A stretch of 40,980 nt of DNA from Macrocybe gigantea. Lineage: Eukaryota > Basidiomycota > Agaricomycetes > Agaricales > Callistosporiaceae. The notes below the pieces were generated by a model, which worked only from the letters and a program-made list of their open reading frames with translations, did not search any database and had not been told where the DNA came from. Location of the stretch: contig SJRY01000189.1 in NCBI GenBank assembly GCA_011319805.1, positions 1-40,980 on the forward strand, in the 5' to 3' direction. How positions within the stretch are numbered: the first letter of the stretch is position 1; the number at the start of each line of letters is the position of its first letter. Below, piece after piece: positions 10,838-23,447 of the stretch. Both the position numbers and the translations under genes were made by a program.

Positions 10838-13800
10838 ATGTCGAGCGCGAGTGGAAAGTCAAGCAGGTTAAGCTATGGATTCTCTCAAGGTGTCTTGGCT
10901 TTCCCTTCCAAAGCTCGCAAGTAAACCCTACCGCTGCAAGCCAGGGTGTCCAGACCAGTCGAACAACGAGTCTCGCCAACATTGATACGGGAGCTGCCTC
11001 AGCGACAAGATACAGGCCGGCCTCTCCCATCACCTTTGCGCCTGATCCTCGCAGAGGCCCATATCCCCAATCCTGTTTGCTAGGTCTGGCGGTAAATCCA
11101 GACGTAAGGATGGCAGAGCCCTGTCTCTGGATGCTGGCACCCTCTCGACCAGTCCCTCTGATGCTGAACTTGATGAGAGCGCTACAGAGCCTTCTCACGA
11201 CGAACTCGACGATGACGAACGAACATTGGAAATGCCGGACGGCGGTGGGTATGAAGAAGACGACGAGTACGACACAGCCGAGGAGAGCCTCGAAAATGAC
11301 AACAACCCACCCAGTGACCCCCTCACATTGCCTAAGAAAACGCAGCCTGCTGCGGGCCTCGTCGGTCCGTCATCGACGACAACGTCTACTACCATCAACC
11401 AACCATCTTCCATCCCATTCGGTCGTCCTGACCCGGATCCGATCATAGCGAGCCAGTTCAACACCAATGCCAGTTCCTATGCTCTAATTCGTTTCTCTAC
11501 GGGACAAATATTGGAAGATGACTTCATGTTGTCTTGGTACGACATTGCGCCTCACGAGCTGCTCGAGCTCCATGCCCATCTCCCTCCTCAACCATTACCT
11601 AAATCATTTGCCGTCGCAACTGAAGACTCAAAGTCCAAATCACGATCGCATAAACGTCATTCTCGAAATCCGAGCAATCTTTCTGTTACCGCTGGTTCAT
11701 CCCAAGGTCACGGATCCTCTGCAGGTCAAGTTTCAACCTCATCCGGCCCTAACGATTTAACAGTATATTTACCTCCTCTCAATCGGTCATCTATCTCCTC
11801 TTACATTCTTCCGTATTGGGAAGGCTGGGTGAGAGTCCTTCGAGTGGCGTGGAGGAATGAGCCCCATTTTGCACATCCTGCAGGTGGTTACGGCTATGGC
11901 GATGGCATGGGTCTGGCAGCCACTGGGGGCGGAATGGGAATCGGCTTTGTGCCCGCCATGAGCGCGGGATTCGGTCCTCCTGTTCAGAGTCATCACGGGG
12001 TCTCGACTGGAGGCAGTGCCGGCTCAGGCATAGCTGGCGACGAAGCCATCTGGTCAACAAGAAATGCTAGTGGTTTTGATGGCCGGACGACCGGCACCGA
12101 TTCGAGGCTAGTTACCCGGGAGACAAGGAGGACAACGAGGTTGGAGTGGAAGCTACGCTGGCTCGTCATCCAGGAGGGTGTCCTGACTCTGTGTAAGGAT
12201 CGTGAGGTAAAACAACCATGCTCCGTACTTTCGGCAGGAAACATTCTAATGGTCTACCTAGGACCCTAAACCAACCCAGCAATTCGCTCTGTCGTCTTTG
12301 AAGGCTTTGCGTGGCGTTGAGCATCTCACCAGGATGTATTTTGCCCAACCAAAAGAGCCTCGACAGCCGAACATCACAGTGCAACCAGCTCTCCGATCAA
12401 AACAGAACATCCCGCGTCCCTAGGACGCAGACACAGGGTTTCAACCTCTGCTAGTGCCGGTCGCGCCCGACGAAATGAAGACTCAGATGCCGAAGACAAG
12501 GCCGATCACTTTACCCGCCAACGCTATGGCCGTACCTCGGGAGTAACGCTCAACGAACTTGAGGGCGAGGACCTGCGCATTGCTTGTATCGTGTTCAAGA
12601 GCGGAGGCAAGCTCAAGACCAGTGATCGGACATCCCAGGGTGATCACGTTTCAGCGTTTCGTGTTGACCCTGATGGGACGAAGCGGTACACATCAATCCT
12701 GGACAACTATCCTCGGCGCATACCCGATAGCATGACAAGTGGTGGAGCCGTAGGATATGATGACGATTATGTCGTCGTTAAACGTCGAAGTCCGAAAGAC
12801 AGATCCGGTACTGCGAATCGCGATAGCGGAAAGGAGAAAAGGAAGAAGACAAAAGTGGCGAAAGAGAAACAGGCCAAAGGCAAAGGGTCTACTCAGCAAG
12901 CGTCTTTTACCAAGGTCTCCCGCGCGAAGAGCGCCAGCCCTATTCGTGGTCCCTATCTACGCAAATCGAGTCTTCCAGGGCAGATCAGCTCAAAGACACT
13001 TCTCTCCAGGAAGGGCTTTATAACGCGCGATAAGGAAAGCGACCGGGATAGCGAGAAGCGGTCGGACGGCGGCGATGTCGACTCGGGGAGGGAAGGTCAG
13101 GCAGCAAGAGCAAAGAGAAGATCGACTGGAAGATCACCTCTGCGTTCGGTGTGGGCGGCAAAGCCAAGGATAAGTCCGCGAAGATCGCCAAGGACAAGGA
13201 CAAGGACGACAGAATCAGCCTTGGTATGGGCCTCGGTCTGGGATTGGGTCTGGTAAGCGGAAAAGATGTGAAAGAGAAGCAGCAGGAGAGGAAAGACAAG
13301 GGGAAGGGAAGGGCGGTAGAGGAACGCGGTGCGGTTGTGGCTCAGGCGCTCGCCAAGGTTCTGAGCTCAGGTGATGAAGATGGGACAGCTCCTGGTGGGA
13401 CCGGACCTCGGAAGCAAACCTCAGAAATACACGAAGATGACCGGGCTGAAGGGACAATGGAGGGAACGCTTGAAGGCGTGACAGAAGATGAGGAAGGCTC
13501 AGAGTCGACCTTTTCGGAACCTGTCTTCGCCACGAATCGCATTCATGCCCACCCTTCCACGACTCCCAGCTGAACTTCAGCGACGAGCAGAGTGACGCAG
13601 ACATGTCTTCCTCGCTTTCCTCGCCTGTCTTTGCCCATAGCGCAAGCAGCGGAGATGATTCATCGCTATTCAACGAACCTGATATGGCTTTCTCCACGGA
13701 TCCGAACCGGACCAAGAACAGGGCAAAGACGCGCGGGCTACCGTACTACAAATATGGCTATCACTACGGGCACGACTACGACACTGTCGATTTGCCGAAC

Positions 13801-16027
13801 CGAGGCCAGAGGCGCCTGCCCACTGGCGAGAACAAGAAGTCGAATCCGACAGCAGAAACAAGCGCGACTGCCCAGGAAGTCAAAAAAGACCATGAAAAAA
13901 CTAGCTCGAAACCGGAGGCGTGCAAGCCCAGGTCAGGCGCCCATGTGAAGGATGGCGAGACCAGCGGTGAATGGCTCGTTTTGGACCTAGGCACAGACGC
14001 CGGTATGCATCAAATATTCTCTCCTTCGTTTCTTAGATTAACGTATCTTTTCTAAAGCATATTCGAGCATTCTTCGCGTGTTGCACCGCGCCTTCTCACC
14101 TCCTATCTCTTCCTCATTCCTCGATAACGTGCAAAATACCTATGGAACGACCATGTCCACTCCCACGCCGACCCCTACCCCGACACCGTTCCCCAGTCCG
14201 ACGTCCCCTCGCCCAGCAGGATCGGATCCTCACCTATTGCATTGGAAACCTTTTAATGGTGAACTTTCATCAACTGCTGATTCGTCGAGACATGCGACAG
14301 AACCGCTATCGCCCTCCTCCACTTCTTCCAGAAGCTCCTCTCGCTTTGCCACTGAACAACCAGTTCATCCCGCTGCTCTCGCCGCTCTCTCGGAGCACCC
14401 AACCTCTGGCGCCCCACAGTACTTTGGAGCGCTGCCTTATCCCGAGTGGAGGAAGGAGCTAGTGGAAAGAGCGCGGACAGCTGGTGTTGGCGACGTTAGC
14501 CAGGCGATGAAGTGGATTATGTGGCAATATGGCCACGATCCCCAGGACCGTTCAGACATCGAATCCGAGGAAGGCCCGGTGGAGACAATCAGATCCACGG
14601 CACCCGCTTTGAGGAAGGGATTGACATCAATCAGCCCAGTGGAGAAACAATCGGCTTACGATTCGGATTCCAGCGATGAGACAGGCGAACTCATCGATGT
14701 ACACAATAGTGAGGAAGAAAGCAGCGAAGCGGAATGGCATGGTTGGATTATAGATTTACGTCGGCAGCACAAGGCATATCAAGAACGACTGGAAAGAAAA
14801 GCCGCCGTCCAAGCCAGTCCTGTGGCGCCGAAGCTTAGCGCTCCCAAGACCCTTGCAGACGATTTAAGGCAAGCAAAGATTGACCGAAAGAACAGGGAAC
14901 CCACCGCCACCGTGACGACAATGTATTCGAGTCATGTGCCTTCTGGTATGTCGTACTCAAAGGCCGTGTCTGTTGCCCCCGAGATTGAGGGACTGGGAAC
15001 AACTTCATCTGTCGTCTCTACGCCGACCGGCACTCTCTATTCCCCGTCTTCTTCGGAATCACTCGCACATCGAAAACGGCTCCGCGCCCTCAGCTTCAAT
15101 CTGTCTCAAGCTGATACTCCTCAAACGTCGACGTACACACTGTCATCCTCACATTCACATCATGGTCATTCTCATTCGCAGTCAAATTCATCTCTCGCCA
15201 TTCTCAATCATCGCCGCCTTCCCCTTCCAAAAGGAGTTGCTACTGGCAGTCTGTCTCATCAAGCATCCCTCACCAGTGGACTCAAGCCGCAGGCAGAGCA
15301 GCTTAAGCGGCCCAGCATGCCAATCCTGACCACAGAGCAGACCTTTTCTCTCTTATCAAACTCAGTCATCGCGCCGCATAGCGCCGTATTTCATACCTCT
15401 GATTCGACACAATGCTCCCGTTCTCCACCGACGAATTCACCGCCCAGGTCTCCGCCAGCGACGTCTCATGTGCCAACTGCAAAGTTCCCCTCTGTGGAAA
15501 GCCAGAGATCCCTAGCTGTCGGCCCCGCGTCCTCCGGTCCCATGCGCATACCCCGCCGGGCTAGCTCTGCCGGTCTGATATCCGTCACAAGCGCCGGTGG
15601 CTCTTTGGGGAGATCTACCAGTATTTTTCCCAGGGGAAGTAATCTGCGAAGAGAGGCCAAAGAGGAAGAGAGCGAACCTAATTTCATCACCACGGATCCT
15701 CAGTGGTTTCACAGAGATCCGTCTGGAATTGATTTTCGCAGACCACAGCGCCCGAAACTTTCTCTCAGTACTTCTAGCGCCATGAAAGGAGAACTTCCAC
15801 AAGCAGCCAGAAGTCCGACTACGACAAAATCGTTCCTACGGAGGGTGAGATCGGGTTCGAGTCTCAAATCAGGTTCAGCTGGTAACGAAGAACACATCAT
15901 ACCTCGTATCGATGGTGGAACTCAAGCTGCTCCCGCCAAGAAGAAGAAAGGAAATCTTGTACAGGGCGTAGAACGCATGATGATGCGAGGACTTGATTCT
16001 GCAATGGAGTTTGTCGAAGGAAAGTAA
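10838..16027 (+). CDS. Large PH-domain protein, mostly disordered
   Basis: Probable single gene of about 1,500 residues. The suggested start is at 10838 (MSSASGKSSRLSYGFSQG); exons between 10920 and 11090 are uncertain. The coding frame is clear from SGGKSRRKDGRALSLDAG (about 11091) through an acidic Ser/Thr-rich region, then FSTGQILEDDFMLSWYDIAP and WEGWVRVLRVAW. Next is a PH-like segment (LEWKLRWLVIQEGVLTLCKD; intron; FALSSLKALRGVEHL) continuing at EDLRIACIVFKSGG. A Lys/Asp-rich tract follows (AKIAKDKDKDDR), then an intron at 14003-14057. The C-terminal part starts at YSSILRVLHRAF and contains YPEWRKELVERARTAGVGDV. Three frame breaks (about 12351, 13085, 13552) are each restored by one extra base in an A, G or C run. 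PH domains bind phosphoinositides; a membrane-linked scaffold is likely but unproven. Confidence 0.7.
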
Positions 16028-16263
16028 AATATTCACGCATAACCTATTTATTTCTCTCTGGATTGATCACATTCGCGATTGTAAATCAGTATTGGTGCAC
16101 GTGTATGATTCTGCAATATTTATGGCATACCCCAGAACACTGCACTGGCAATGAGCGTGAACGGGCTGCGACATCCTGTTGGCAGTCTGGTGAATTATTA
16201 TGTTAGGGGTTGTAAACTAGATTCATTGATATACACAGTGACGCAGCAAGAATCATAGTGACC

Positions 16264-17894
16264 TCAAAAGCCAAGCATTGTCCATTGTGGTATCCAGTCA
16301 GGATATCGAACGACATACTCCTTTACGCGCTCTCTGGACCGTGTTTGGAAATCTTCGCTAAACAGTCTTCTATCTGACCACGGATGTTGCTTTTGTAGTT
16401 GCTGTACTTCCGACAGTTGCAAAAGGCCCTGTATATCGCATGCATCAACATCCTGACGTAGGCGCTTGAGTTCCTCGGAAGAATGAACATGATCGTGCCA
16501 ACCCTGCAATTTTTGCAGAAGGAGCAAAGAGAACGGAATGAGCGGGAGGCCCTCATCCCACCAGACAGTGGTCAAAGGCAGGTTGGGAAGGCCCAGAGTT
16601 CCTGGAAATACTATATCGACTTTACATGATGTTCTCGGAGTTCTGACCATCGTCTTCGGGAGCTGATAGTAGAGAACTTTGTAGTTGGCTTGCGGATCTT
16701 TGGCCGGAAGGGCAAAGAAACGATCCGGAGCTACTTGAATCATCTCATCTTTCACGTCTTCTGGCGTCAGCGTATATCCAGGAGGAGGCAAGACATCAAC
16801 GTCCTAAACTGAAGGTCAGACTAGTCGACACGAGGACCGAACATGGTCCTGCTTACGTTCGGCGAACGCAAATTCCCATATAGAAAACATGCGAGGCTTC
16901 CGAAAAAAGCGCAATGAATCGTCATGCTCTCCATGACCTCCATGACGGTGGCAGCTGCTATCATGAGCATTTGTATACGGGTCGGATTACTGATCCTAAC
17001 GGCATCGATTCTAAATTCATATGGTGATGGCTCATCGAGACCGGAATCATCAGACGGTGGAGTCAGATCGGAAGTGGAATCGGTTAAAGGGGGAAGGACG
17101 GTGACATTGGAGTGCTTGAACGCTGCAAGGATTCCTGCTCTGCGTTGCTGCCAACGTCAAAACCGAGTTTCCTCCAAATAGGGGAGCTGCGAGAGAACTG
17201 CTGTCTATATTTGTAGATGCTTTGCTGCGGAAGACTTTTCAAGTCCAAGATAGAGTGGGCGCTGTCCGGTTGGTTCTGAATGAGAAATAATATCATCTCC
17301 ATATCTCTGGCTGCCCTCCGAACCGAGCCTCTACTGGCCGTCGCTTGGCTAGATATCCAGTCCCAAGAATGCAATTTATGCAAGAGGAGGTGAGATAACG
17401 GCACGACTGGTATCCCATCGATGACGCGTATGCGTCGGCTAAACTCGACCGGCAGGCCTTTGTACTCCTGGTCTCCGATGCAATAGGCGAGCTCGACGGG
17501 ACACGTCTTCTTTTTCGCTCCTGGTATGGATGAGTCCCGATAGGACATTTTTAACACTCCAGAATTATCGCCTTCGATATAGAAATGGACAACATCCCTG
17601 TCTGCAGGTGTCGACTCTACGATGCGCAGTTTCAACTGATTTGTCTTCAATTTTGGGCCCGGGGAGCCCAGAATGACAACATCCACGATCTGGATGGGAA
17701 GGCCTATAACTGCATGAAGCGTCATATTCGAGGCGTTCAGGATGCTTGCCTTGGGTACACGAGAATAACCATATGCATGACAAGCAATATCTCCTTACAG
17801 CGCAGGTGTAATTCCAACGTTGCAGGATACCCACGAGGCAGCGTGCCGCTCCGTAGGTCAGGGCCAGCCGCCTTTGCTTCGCTTCGCCCTTCAT
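16264..17894 (-). CDS. Two-domain nucleotidyltransferase-fold protein, copy 1
   Basis: Two related domains lie head to tail. The C-terminal domain has the nucleotidyltransferase signature: a GS motif (CAFFGSLACFLYGN) then an Asp-x-Asp (DVDVLPPPGY), split by an intron at 16804-16856 exactly before DVD. A later acidic position (SCKVDIVFPG), a KLQGWHDH helix and the ending WTMLGF follow. The N-terminal domain (start about 17894) has the same plan (ILQRWNYTCAV; GDIACHAYG; PLSHLLLHKLHSWDW; WRKLGFDVG), but I see no Asp-x-Asp. The domains are joined by a Ser/Asp-rich linker if one C is added to the CCCCC at 17089-17093. Without this they would be two adjacent genes. The N-terminal domain has one more frame break near 17800. 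This is an uncharacterised mushroom family. A second locus with the same layout lies at 32133-33735. Confidence 0.6.
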
Positions 17895-18202
17895 GCAAAA
17901 CGGTGCGATGAATTTCGATGGCGGAGGATGATCCTGAGGATGAACTTGAGCGTGCGTTAGGTAAACAGAGTTACACGAATACAGCGTGATGGCGACTGTC
18001 GCAAATCCATGACCATTGCTGTCGAAATAGGGAAGATGCCCATTGTACAGAACTGAATAAAACTATACTTCTACACGAAAGGTGGGATATATTTTTACAG
18101 GTATCATAATAAATTAACCAGTTTTCTTCGTGACGGGTCATGACGGGTGCAAGAGAAACTCGGTGAGGACGATGCAGATGAAGTTGTTAAAAATGCGGAT
18201 AA
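17895..18202. other. Spacer between PLC gene and nucleotidyltransferase locus
   Basis: About 300 bp, with AT-rich text near 18080-18120. It should contain the phospholipase 3' UTR and the promoter of the nucleotidyltransferase-fold gene. Nothing else is recognised. Confidence 0.4.
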
Positions 18203-21200
18203 TTAAAAGTTGATGTCAGTGATGTTGATGCGAACGAAAAGAGTGGAGAAGAGATATTGCGAAAGCTGAGTGTCATGAAGGGGAAGGTGGCGAAAGCCTT
18301 TGGGGAGGTGAAACGGTAAGTGTTGTTGCCTTCCACCATGAGGGACGACTCGGCTTACCGTGTCCGAGACTTCCCAGTGAACAGCAGTACAGTGCCAAAG
18401 GCTCGGAATCCTCTTTGTCCTGCTTGACGACGAACCTGACGAAAATGAGGTCTTTCATGTCGCCAACGCAGTCAAACGGGATCCGCAGCTTTTCCTCCCA
18501 CACAGGATTGAAGCCGTTGTTCTTGACAGACCCAGTGCGATAGGAGATGGTTCGAGCGGACGTCGCTGTAACGGCCGTCGATGGTGTGGCTGTGGGCGTA
18601 TTGCTGGCGGAGTAGAGGGGACTAACGCCCTCCGACACAGGCGTCTCTGGAGGCGAATGCGTCCAATCTGGTACGTGGAGCGAGACCTCCACGTAAGGAT
18701 CGATGGTGCCTTTATCAAGGATCTCTCTACCGGAGGAATCTTTCGGGCGTGGGAGCTGCTGCGCAGATATGACGGAGACATCAAAGTAATGACTCGTCCG
18801 TCTCGAGAGGAGTTCCTTGGTGTGGGCGTTGGCCGGTCCTCGTAGGGCGGGTGGTTTGAGCACATAGCCGGTCCGGCCGTTCCTCTGGAACATGGCGTGA
18901 TTGATCATGTATCCGAGATCTGTTTCAGCAACTATCAGCGCTCGTGTCTTTGGATATCAGGAAGTGCGAGATGCACCAAATGTTTGCCAGTTTATCGCGA
19001 CCAGCTGAGCACCAGCGGACCAATAGCGATGTGGCTCAAAGTTGGTTGAATTGAGCCTAGTTCCTCGTGGATAGATCCTGACGAGATGCGTGCGACAGTG
19101 CTTGATGAGATCTTGCATGCCCGTCCCGGCCATGCCGCTACCACCACCGCTACCTAGGCTCCTAAGCATTTTGTTCGCGACATTTTCCGAGAGCGAAAAC
19201 ATGTGCTCGGGAGCGTAGACTTCCTTCTTGTTAATACCGCGGCACTTGACACCGACGGTATAAACGAGAAGGGCGACAAGCGCAAAGGACATTTTTGGCT
19301 TTGGCTTTGGCTGGCCAGGGGAGATGGTTGGCGGAGAGTAAGATTGGGCCAATTGCTGGCTGTCAGAATCGGAAGCGGAGCGGGAAGAGTTCTTGCCGAC
19401 GCTGCGGACGCGCTGGAGGACCGAAGTACGCGCCTTGAGGAAGGGTTCTTTGAGCTCTGATTATCAAGTCTCGTGAGCATCAGAAGTGAGAAGACGACAA
19501 AAGATTCGACTCGCCTCGGACGGCATCGGAGTCATTTCGCTTCTTCCGGGCCTGTTCGTCCGCTTTTGGAACGTCAGAATCCGAAGTTGAGGTAGCCGAG
19601 GTCGAGTAGTCTGCCAGCAACGCCTCGCTGTCAGCTTCGACGGGCTCGGACCTCGAGATGTACAGATTCTTAGCCTAAATGAGGAGGAATCAGAGTTGGG
19701 GGAAACCCAGCGAGAGACTCGACTGACTTTGAGCAAAATTCTGCCTTTGAGATCTTCGGGGCTCGGGAGAACCTCGATCTTGGGACGACCATAGACGGGT
19801 GCCCGGACGAGAGCATCACCAAAGACGTCGATCATGATGTCCGCGATCATGTCCTGACTCGCAAGCGAGCAATGGATCTCTGCAGATATGATGATGGGGT
19901 AGGGCGACGCGACGAAGCCGTACTTGGCTATCGCACAACATACTTCGCGAAGAGAAACTTTTGAGGTAAACGTTTTGCCATGGAAAACCATGGGCTCGTC
20001 ATCTCCGTCATAAATGTCCACTGAGACCGGGGTCGTCAACAACGGTGGGTAAAAAAGGAGAATGGACCGTTACCTTCTACGCTTCGGCAGCCGTGAAGTA
20101 AAGCCCGAATGTACCCTTCGATGGTGCTGACGCCGACAAACTGGTGACCGACGAGATACGTGTTGTGAGAAGACGAGATGTAATAGTCAGAGAGCGGCCT
20201 TGTCATATCGTGGGTGACTTTTCCGTGTTGGTCCAGGAACGCCGAGTTTTCGGGCGAAAGAAGGAACGACGTAAAAGTGTCAATGGTCATAATCCTTGTT
20301 TGGGGGTCGATGGTGGCAGACGATGCCGTGAATGGAACGGACGTCTGCCTCGTGACGAGATTAGGTGGAGATGGTGGCGCAGGAATGACAGGAGAAGGGA
20401 GCGTCGGAATGGAAGGAGAGGAAGTTGAGAAAGTGGGCGATGCAGTCAATTGAGGTGTCATCGGAGGAGGAGAACTGGGTGGGATGACGGGCGACCCAGT
20501 CACGTCCCCAGCCAAGACGGAATAGCGTTCAAATATTTGCTGCAGCTCCTCGACGGGCAAGGTGGACTTTGAGCAGCGGGTCAGTGGACATCAAGAAGGA
20601 GGGCGACGTAAACGCACTTTTTGCTTTTCCTTCATGAATTTTTCGAAAATGGGAAAATCCAAAACGCCGCTGTGACGCGCGCAGAGTCTCTTATAGAGAC
20701 GGTCGACCTCTGGGCGATACTTCAGGAGCTTGACGAAGCGACGAAAGTCTTTGAAATCGAGATAGCCTCGATGTTGCCTGTCCGATTGCTGGCCCAGGGC
20801 ATGTCAATACAAGACGAAAGAAGGCGCAGCAGAAGGATTACCCTGAAGAGTCGCTGCAGGTCTTCATTGCTGGAATTGATGTTCAAGCGCTTGCAAAGGG
20901 CCTCCACGTCGGCGAAAAGGAGCCTATGGTCCTTTTCGCCATCTGCGCCCTTCCAATACTGCTGCTCCCAGATGGCTTGACGCATCTCGATGTTGCCGAG
21001 GCCGCTCATGAGCTCCTGCCGGATGGCGTGCAGCTTGCGGATGGTGGCATCCCAGAGCTGAAACTCCTCCCTTGTGTCGGCGATCACATGGAGCGTCTTG
21101 TAGGAGCCATCAAGAATGTATATGATGGTCAGCCAGCAATCCTCGTACTGCTGGGCGAGCTGAAACTGTTCACGGTAATAGCGGGCATCGGTACCGGAGC

Positions 21201-21934
21201 GCAGCTCCTTGATATTTTCTATCGGGACTGAGGACGACGTAAGGCAGGGAGAGACACTGATGGGCAGTAAGACATACTGATGTTGTGCTTCTTTGTGTCC
21301 CAGTGGATCTGGCCGAGGTTGGGATCAAGACGGAAGAGTGCTTTTTTGCGCTTGTTGCTGGAGACTTTGGTCATGTAGGTGCCCTGCTGGAGTAGCTTCG
21401 GGACTGAGAGGGCGGCAAAATCATTCGGCTTTGGGGACGTCGGGAGTGGGGAAGACTCGAAGTGATCGCCGGCTTCGTCGCCGTCGATCACGGAAGCTGA
21501 CTCTGCAACGCTGGGAAGGGATGATTGATCGTGTGTCGAGGATGGGCTGGGATTGTCGAGAGCACTGTGAGAGTGCTGCGGCATGGAAAGAGGAGAGAAA
21601 CGCTGCGGCGTTTCAGACAGCGAGCGGGAGTGCGGCTTCCGTTTCTGGAAATGGGCGGTGTTGTTGTGGTCGCGCTTGGCGTTGTTGACGACGGGGACGC
21701 GGCGGTAGAATGTCGACGGGCAGAGAGGGACTTGGAGCGTGCGAGGGAACGTGAGGCATCCTTAACCTGGCTTAGCCTGCGCTTGATGGATGCACCGAGA
21801 CTGGTACGGTTAGACAGCGACCAAGAGGACAGCGGAGGATCGGCGAGGTCGCGTGCAGCGGCGGTGGAGAGGAGATTGGTCGCACGACGAAGGATGCTTG
21901 TGGCTGGGGACGGTATCGGGTCGTCGAGAGACAT
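18203..21934 (-). CDS. PLC1: Phosphoinositide-specific phospholipase C
   Basis: Cleaves PIP2 into inositol trisphosphate and diacylglycerol at the plasma membrane. Order: a disordered N-terminus ([20 protein letters not shown]); a PH domain ([20 protein letters not shown] to [20 protein letters not shown]); EF-hand-like region ([17 protein letters not shown]); X box with catalytic His in [16 protein letters not shown] and second His in [17 protein letters not shown]; linker; Y box ([53 protein letters not shown]); C2 domain ([26 protein letters not shown]); ending [20 protein letters not shown] and a stop at 18203-18205. At least seven short introns; one (19457-19515) has a GC donor. The N-terminal exon breaks frame at about 21626, where one more C in CCC restores it. 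Ca2+-dependent by family knowledge. Confidence 0.93.
19457..19515 (-). other. PLC1: GC-AG intron in the phospholipase C gene
   Basis: On the coding strand the donor reads GAG|GCGAGT and the acceptor AATCAG|AGCTC, 59 nt apart. Splicing here joins SDAVR to [13 protein letters not shown] in frame. No GT donor nearby gives an open frame. GC-AG introns are a known minor class; the rest of the donor is a good consensus. Confidence 0.65.
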
Positions 21935-22448
21935 CCTGACCCAAATGCAAGGGAATCTTCTTTTCGCATTCGAGCACTGGACATTCTACTTAAATGCGAG
22001 TCTGCGCAGACGCCCGTGGATCCAGGCACGCTTGGTTTGGTTACCAAATTTTGCGGCGCTCCCGACTTGGCTTGCGGCGCCGTTGCTGCCTGTCAACCGC
22101 CTTGCTTTCCTATTATTTCTGACTCTTTTTTTCGGCTGTCACAAAAACAGACTCAGCGCTCTCCCCCGCGGACCTGCGCTCGCTCTCTTTCACGTCAAAC
22201 TCTCTCGTCGTTGAAGAGGAGAATGCGCAGCGATCAAAAAGGTTCTGCTCGGCTACCGAGGTTGGGGCGAGTTTTGCTTCCGTTCCTGCTGTCTCGTGCC
22301 ACGACTGGGCCAATGACGCAGTGTCGCTGAGATTGGAAGACTTGCCCCAGCTCAGTGGCCTTTGATCACACGTATACATAAATATCTTTCAAATGTCAAT
22401 TACAAACGATAACGTACAGGCGACTACTATGAAAGAAATTACACAAAG
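21935..22448. other. Upstream region of phospholipase C
   Basis: About 510 bp without a supported gene. It is pyrimidine-rich in the phospholipase sense near 21950-22200. ORFs on the plus strand (for example 22016-22330) have no family features. Confidence 0.4.
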
Positions 22449-23443
22449 TCACCGATGCTCCTTCACAACGGCAGAATATGGCTTGCGGGGCTCACACCCC
22501 GCGTCATACAAATCTTCCCAATCATCATCCGCACCGTACCGCTCGTGCTCGTCCTCCAACACGATCACCTTTTGCACGCCACCCACAACCTCAAAATCTT
22601 TTGCAATCCCCTTCTGTTTGGCAGGGCGCGCAATGTCTAAAAGCGAGACAGAGACAGGCGACAGGACGTGCACGTCCCCTTCGTCAAAGTCGTCACAGTC
22701 GTTGTCATCGCCCGAGTCCAGCCAGTGCCCGTCAACGTCTCCGGGGCACATGAAGCTGTCGCCGTTCCATCGCGTCCCGTCCATGCGCCCAGGGTTGCGA
22801 CGGAAACCATTTCCTGCCGCAAAGATCTATACATAGTCCAATCTAGTCGGATATTTTTTTTCCAATCGTCAAGCTGATGCTGCTCACCCTTTGTTCACGG
22901 AGCTCCTTGTCACGCGTTTTGGCAGCTTCGGCAAAGGTTAAGCCTTTCTGAGCGGCTTGGGCTCGAAATTCCTATATCATTCTTAGCTTGACAGTTCAAC
23001 AAGTCATCATGGCGTGCTAAACGCACCTTCTTCGCAACTCGAGGAGAATGACGGTTCAAAATTGTGCGTGCCATTGTTAAATACAGATCACGATAAAATA
23101 CGCGACAACGAGAGTGTGATTGTCGACCTGCGCTATTGATGAGATGCCGCAAGTGGGCGGAAGGAAAGGCGTTGCTGACCAGCGCAGAGGACGCTGCCAT
23201 TATATAGTCGACCGACCGCTCCATATCTGGAGTCCTCTGACTCGAGCCTGGCTGAAAGCCGCTCCGCATCCCATAGCGGGTTGAGTCAGCTGTAAGAGGC
23301 GGTGACTCTAGCATGACAGGACAGTCGCTTACAAATACAACCAAATTCTCTGTCATCGCCTTGCTTCCTGACGATACATACAATACAGCAAAGGTGCTAC
23401 AAGAACTGTAACCTGCCTCAATACCAGTCACATTGACTCCCAT
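22449..23443 (-). CDS. Hypothetical protein with acidic C-terminus
   Basis: Not recognised. A long open frame runs through FYRDLYLTMARTILNRHSPR and, after an intron beginning GTGCGT, EFRAQAAQKGLTFAEAAKTR. A second intron (GTGAGC...TATAG) leads to IFAAGNGFRRNPGRMDGTRW, then an Asp-rich segment (WLDSGDDNDCDDFDEGDVHV) and a C-terminus with DDDWEDLYDAG and the stop at 22449. All three exons join in phase, which supports a real gene. The start is uncertain: Met at 23443 or a downstream Met such as 23224. The helical basic-acidic segment (AKTRDKELREQR) could be coiled coil. It lies just downstream of the zinc-cluster gene on the same strand. Confidence 0.45.
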
Positions 23444-23447
23444 CAGA

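Noticed and set aside
16264..17894. Bacterial AbiE-type antitoxin/toxin system transferred into the fungus
   Set aside because: Only the general nucleotidyltransferase fold is shared; there is no AbiEi-like partner, and spliceosomal introns at a conserved place point to an old fungal family.
20144..20453. Plus-strand ORFs inside the phospholipase C gene
   Set aside because: Antisense shadows of the X-box exon and its Pro/Ser-rich linker.
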